Assembly: GCA_030039655.1 (NCBI GenBank)
Contig: JASHVC010000490.1
Coordinates: 1 to 8,487 of the forward strand
DNA: 8,487 bases
Reading direction: 5' to 3'
Source of the DNA: Xanthobacteraceae bacterium
GTDB taxonomy: Bacteria; Pseudomonadota; Alphaproteobacteria; Rhizobiales; Xanthobacteraceae
Shown in pieces: positions 6,333 through 8,487 of this stretch. Position 1 is the stretch's first letter, and the number at the start of each line of letters is the position of its first letter. A program made the position numbers and the translations under genes. The notes beneath the pieces are model-generated. The model was not told where the DNA came from. It did not search any database and worked only from the letters and a program-made list of their open reading frames with translations.

Positions 6333-7342
6333 CAAGCACGGGAAAAGCCGCTCTTTGGGTCGCGCTGGCAATCTTGTTGTCAATCCCCGCTCAAGCGCAA
6401 AAACCTGGCGGGACGCCCAAGGGAAAGCCCGTCACACTTTACGTCGCCGGCCCCGCGGGTAGTGGATATGATGACTACGCGCGGCTCTTTTCGCGATACG
6501 CCGGCCGCTATCTCCCTGGGAATCCGGATATCATTGTGTCCAACATACCGGGAGCAAGCGGCGTCATCTGCGCCAACTTTGTTTACCGCATGGCGCCGAG
6601 GGACGGCACCGCGATCGGCCTTCTCTTTCAATGGCTGGCGGAAGAGCAGGTCGTGGGCACGAGTGGAGTGCAGTTTGATGTTGCCAAATTCGGATGGATC
6701 GGCCGGTTATCCCCCAATGTCGAAATTTCTTACACATGGTATGCGGTACCGGTGCACTCCATCGCTGATCTGTTAAATCGGGAGACGGTCTTTGCGGCTA
6801 CCGGGGGATCGTCGGTTATCTATCCTCAATTGCTCAACAAGATGATTGGAGCCCGATTCAAGGTGGTCGCCGGTTATCTCGGCACGCCGGCCGCCAATCT
6901 GGCGATGCAGCGAGGGGAGGTCGAAGGCGCGACCAGTTCGCTCAACACGATTAAATTAATGCATCAGGACTGGCTTCGGGACAAAAGGATCAACGTGATT
7001 GTACAATACTCATTGCAGAGGGACCGCGAATTGCCAGACGTGCCCACCGTTGTCGAATTGGCTCACACTCCGGCTGAGAAGACCGTGCTCTCGTTCTTTG
7101 CGAGTAGCGGCGCGATCGGAAGATCCATCGTTGCGCCACCGGACCTGCCCGAGCAAAGCCTGACGAGCTGGCGGACGGCTTTTATCCGCACCATGCACGA
7201 TCCGGATTTCATCGCCGAAGCCGAGCGGGTTAGATTGGATTTGGATCCGCTGTCGGGGGGCGAGTTGCAAGCATTGATTCGAACCGCGGTTAGCCTGTCG
7301 GCAACCGACCGTGAACGCATCCAAGCAGCGTACACGCCGTGA
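6329..7342 (+). CDS. TctC/Bug-type tripartite tricarboxylate transporter solute-binding protein
   Basis: A 337-residue periplasmic binding protein of the Bug/TctC family. These bind carboxylates, aromatic acids or other small organic solutes and either feed TctAB transporters or act as sensors. A signal peptide covers residues 1-23 (hydrophobic 8-20, cleavage after AQA), and the mature protein starts QKPGG. Family features are the first strand VTLYVAGPAGSGYDDYARLF (35-54), the motif PGNPDIIVSNIPGASGVICANFVY (63-86), APRDGTAIG (89-97), a domain-crossing ATGGSS segment (157-162), and the late RDRELPDVPTVVELA (231-245). The ATG overlaps the monooxygenase stop as ATGA, so both come from one mRNA. 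No TctA or TctB membrane subunits lie in the window, so it is an orphan receptor as far as can be seen; Bug proteins are often encoded this way. The ligand is presumably the monooxygenase substrate or a relative (inference). Confidence 0.9.
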   Translation: MTSTGKAALWVALAILLSIPAQAQKPGGTPKGKPVTLYVAGPAGSGYDDYARLFSRYAGRYLPGNPDIIVSNIPGASGVICANFVYRMAPRDGTAIGLLFQWLAEEQVVGTSGVQFDVAKFGWIGRLSPNVEISYTWYAVPVHSIADLLNRETVFAATGGSSVIYPQLLNKMIGARFKVVAGYLGTPAANLAMQRGEVEGATSSLNTIKLMHQDWLRDKRINVIVQYSLQRDRELPDVPTVVELAHTPAEKTVLSFFASSGAIGRSIVAPPDLPEQSLTSWRTAFIRTMHDPDFIAEAERVRLDLDPLSGGELQALIRTAVSLSATDRERIQAAYTP

Positions 7343-7381
7343 TCCCGCGTCCTGAGCGATGAGACGATCAGAGCATTAGCA

Positions 7382-8314
7382 ATGCACCGCCGGCATTTCG
7401 AAAAAAATATCCCAACCGAGGTTATCAGATCGTTTATCACAATCCTCGATATGGGAAGCTTCACCAAAGCAGCCGAGCATCTCGACCTCACACAGCCGGC
7501 AATCAGCGCTCAGATCAAGCGGCTGGAACGAATTCTCGGCGGCGAGGTTTTTCAGCCTGGCTCACGCTTGCGGCTGACCGAACGGGGAGAGCTGGTCGCG
7601 ATGCTTGCGCAGCGCATCGTTCACACGAACGACCAAATCATGTCTCTCGCCGGCCCTCGACTTGGACCAAACTTTCGCATCGGTCTCCCCAATGGCATAA
7701 ACGACAGTCTCTTGCTCGATCTCATTAGGAAGCTCTCGGCGGGTCACCTGGGCAGGTCGGTTCAGTTCAGTGTCGGAAACACTGCGGCGGCCACGCGGAG
7801 CCTTCGAAGCGGATTCCTCGATTTTGCATTTGTCGCAAATCGCGAGGGCCCAATGCCAAACCCGGTGTGCGAGTGGACCGAGGAATTGTATTGGGCGAAA
7901 TCCCCCGAACTCGTTATCGCTCCCAACGCTCCCGTTCCCCTGGTTAGCTCGCTCGGAAGCATGTCGAATCAGTACGCCATTCAAGCGCTCGAAAGGACAC
8001 AGCGGCGATATGTCATTACATTCTCCGCAGACAATCTGAATCTTCGCATGGCCGCGGTGTTGGCCGGAGTCGGCGTTATCGTCGGCAGTTCACGTGCGTT
8101 TCCCGCCGGGGTGGAATTGGTACACGATGATTCGCTGCCCAAACTCGACGCGCTTGCGGTCGGCATCTACGGGCGCGAGGGTCTCGACCTCCGCCGCGCC
8201 AAACCCGTCATCAAGATTCTCGAATCCTTCATGCGGCCCTACGCGACGAGAGGCCGCCAACCGCCGCTCACGGAAATTGCCCCACATAAGAAGCGTCGGA
8301 ACGGAGGCTCATAA
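7382..8314 (+). CDS. LysR-family transcriptional regulator
   Basis: A 310-residue cytoplasmic DNA-binding regulator. The N-terminal winged helix-turn-helix (about 11-70) is classic LysR: IRSFITILDMGSFTKAAEHL (15-34), then DLTQPAISAQIKRLERILGGEVFQ (35-58) and LRLTERGELV (63-72). The rest, about 96-290, is the periplasmic-binding-protein-like effector domain; FRIGLPNGINDSLLLDLIRKL (98-118) and LRSGFLDFAFV (141-151) correspond to its usual first strand and hinge region. Length is normal. The gene lies 39 bases after the solute-binding protein on the same strand, so it may be co-transcribed with the genes it controls, unlike the usual divergent LysR arrangement. The Shine-Dalgarno before the ATG is weak (AGAG eight bases away). 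The likely effector is the cluster's substrate or product, which is inferred from position only. The C-terminal tail is basic (PHKKRRNGGS). Confidence 0.93.
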   Translation: MHRRHFEKNIPTEVIRSFITILDMGSFTKAAEHLDLTQPAISAQIKRLERILGGEVFQPGSRLRLTERGELVAMLAQRIVHTNDQIMSLAGPRLGPNFRIGLPNGINDSLLLDLIRKLSAGHLGRSVQFSVGNTAAATRSLRSGFLDFAFVANREGPMPNPVCEWTEELYWAKSPELVIAPNAPVPLVSSLGSMSNQYAIQALERTQRRYVITFSADNLNLRMAAVLAGVGVIVGSSRAFPAGVELVHDDSLPKLDALAVGIYGREGLDLRRAKPVIKILESFMRPYATRGRQPPLTEIAPHKKRRNGGS

Positions 8315-8357
8315 AGAGCTTTAATCCGACATGAAGAACTAAATAATCGAAACGACG

Positions 8358-8377
8358 GGTAGAGGGCGTTCTCTATC
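8358..8377. terminator. Stem-loop between the LysR gene and a possible convergent gene
   Basis: GGTAGAG-GGCGTT-CTCTATC can form a 7-bp stem (one G-T pair) with a six-base loop. It lies 44 bases after the LysR stop and just beyond the possible minus-strand stop. That position suits a shared terminator for convergent genes, but no T-run is present on either strand. Confidence 0.3.
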
Positions 8378-8385
8378 TCCGCGTC

Positions 8386-8487
8386 CTAGCCGACAATATT
8401 GGTCAGGGCAGATTCGATGGCCGCGGCGATCTGCGGCCTCGATAGGCCATGATTGCGGGGGCGCATGCGCGAAGATATGACGAGCAA
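8386..8487 (-). CDS. Possible C-terminal end of a minus-strand gene, cut by the window edge
   Basis: Reading the minus strand inward from 8487 gives 33 codons without a stop, ending with TAG at 8388-8386. The residues (ending SRPQIAAAIESALTNIVG) look like an amphipathic C-terminal helix of a real protein. Too little is present to name a family, and a 33-codon open stretch can arise by chance in GC-rich DNA. The convergent orientation with the LysR gene is reasonable. Confidence 0.35.
   Translation of the reverse strand: MLVISSRMRPRNHGLSRPQIAAAIESALTNIVG

Noticed and set aside
8312..8323. TAAAGAGCTTTA palindrome at the LysR stop codon as a terminator
   Set aside because: Only 5-base AT-rich arms with a two-base centre; too weak to support a call.

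Overview
The window comes from a high-GC alphaproteobacterium, most likely Hyphomicrobiales of the Bradyrhizobium/Nitrobacteraceae/Xanthobacteraceae type. This rests on the GltD sequence and on small families typical of that group: a DUF3551 secreted protein, a DUF459 SGNH protein and a PhrR-like XRE regulator. It is inferred from family resemblance, not from a database search. No rRNA, tRNA, CRISPR array, IS element or phage gene was seen.

Layout. 1-1293 (+) is the 5'-truncated glutamate synthase small subunit gene gltD, a core nitrogen-assimilation gene. It converges with a minus-strand gene (1406-2983) for an exported DUF459/SGNH-hydrolase-fold protein that carries a long Pro/Ala-rich insertion. 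A degenerate inverted-repeat element lies between the two. Next is a small minus-strand DUF3551 secreted protein (3167-3409). It is divergent from an unrecognised exported protein (3665-4303, +), and the shared 255-base spacer holds repeated ATGCGC palindromic elements. A Cro/CI-type regulator follows (4503-4910, +).

The right half is a compact plus-strand catabolic-looking cluster. It has an NtaA/SnaA/DszA-type flavin-dependent monooxygenase (5001-6332), a TctC/Bug-type periplasmic solute-binding protein whose start overlaps the monooxygenase stop (ATGA), and a LysR-family regulator 39 bases further on. A plausible reading is that the binding protein senses or captures an organic solute, the monooxygenase oxidises it, and the LysR protein controls the set. 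No membrane transport subunits (TctA/TctB) and no flavin reductase are visible, so those partners must lie elsewhere or be shared. The cluster looks lower in GC than the gltD/DUF459 side and may be an accessory islet beside core genes. The last ~100 bases may hold the C-terminal end of a convergent minus-strand gene.

No clearly unprecedented system is evident. The best leads are the unrecognised exported protein with its divergent promoter region, the self-contained monooxygenase/binding-protein/LysR cluster, and the unusual insertion in the SGNH protein.
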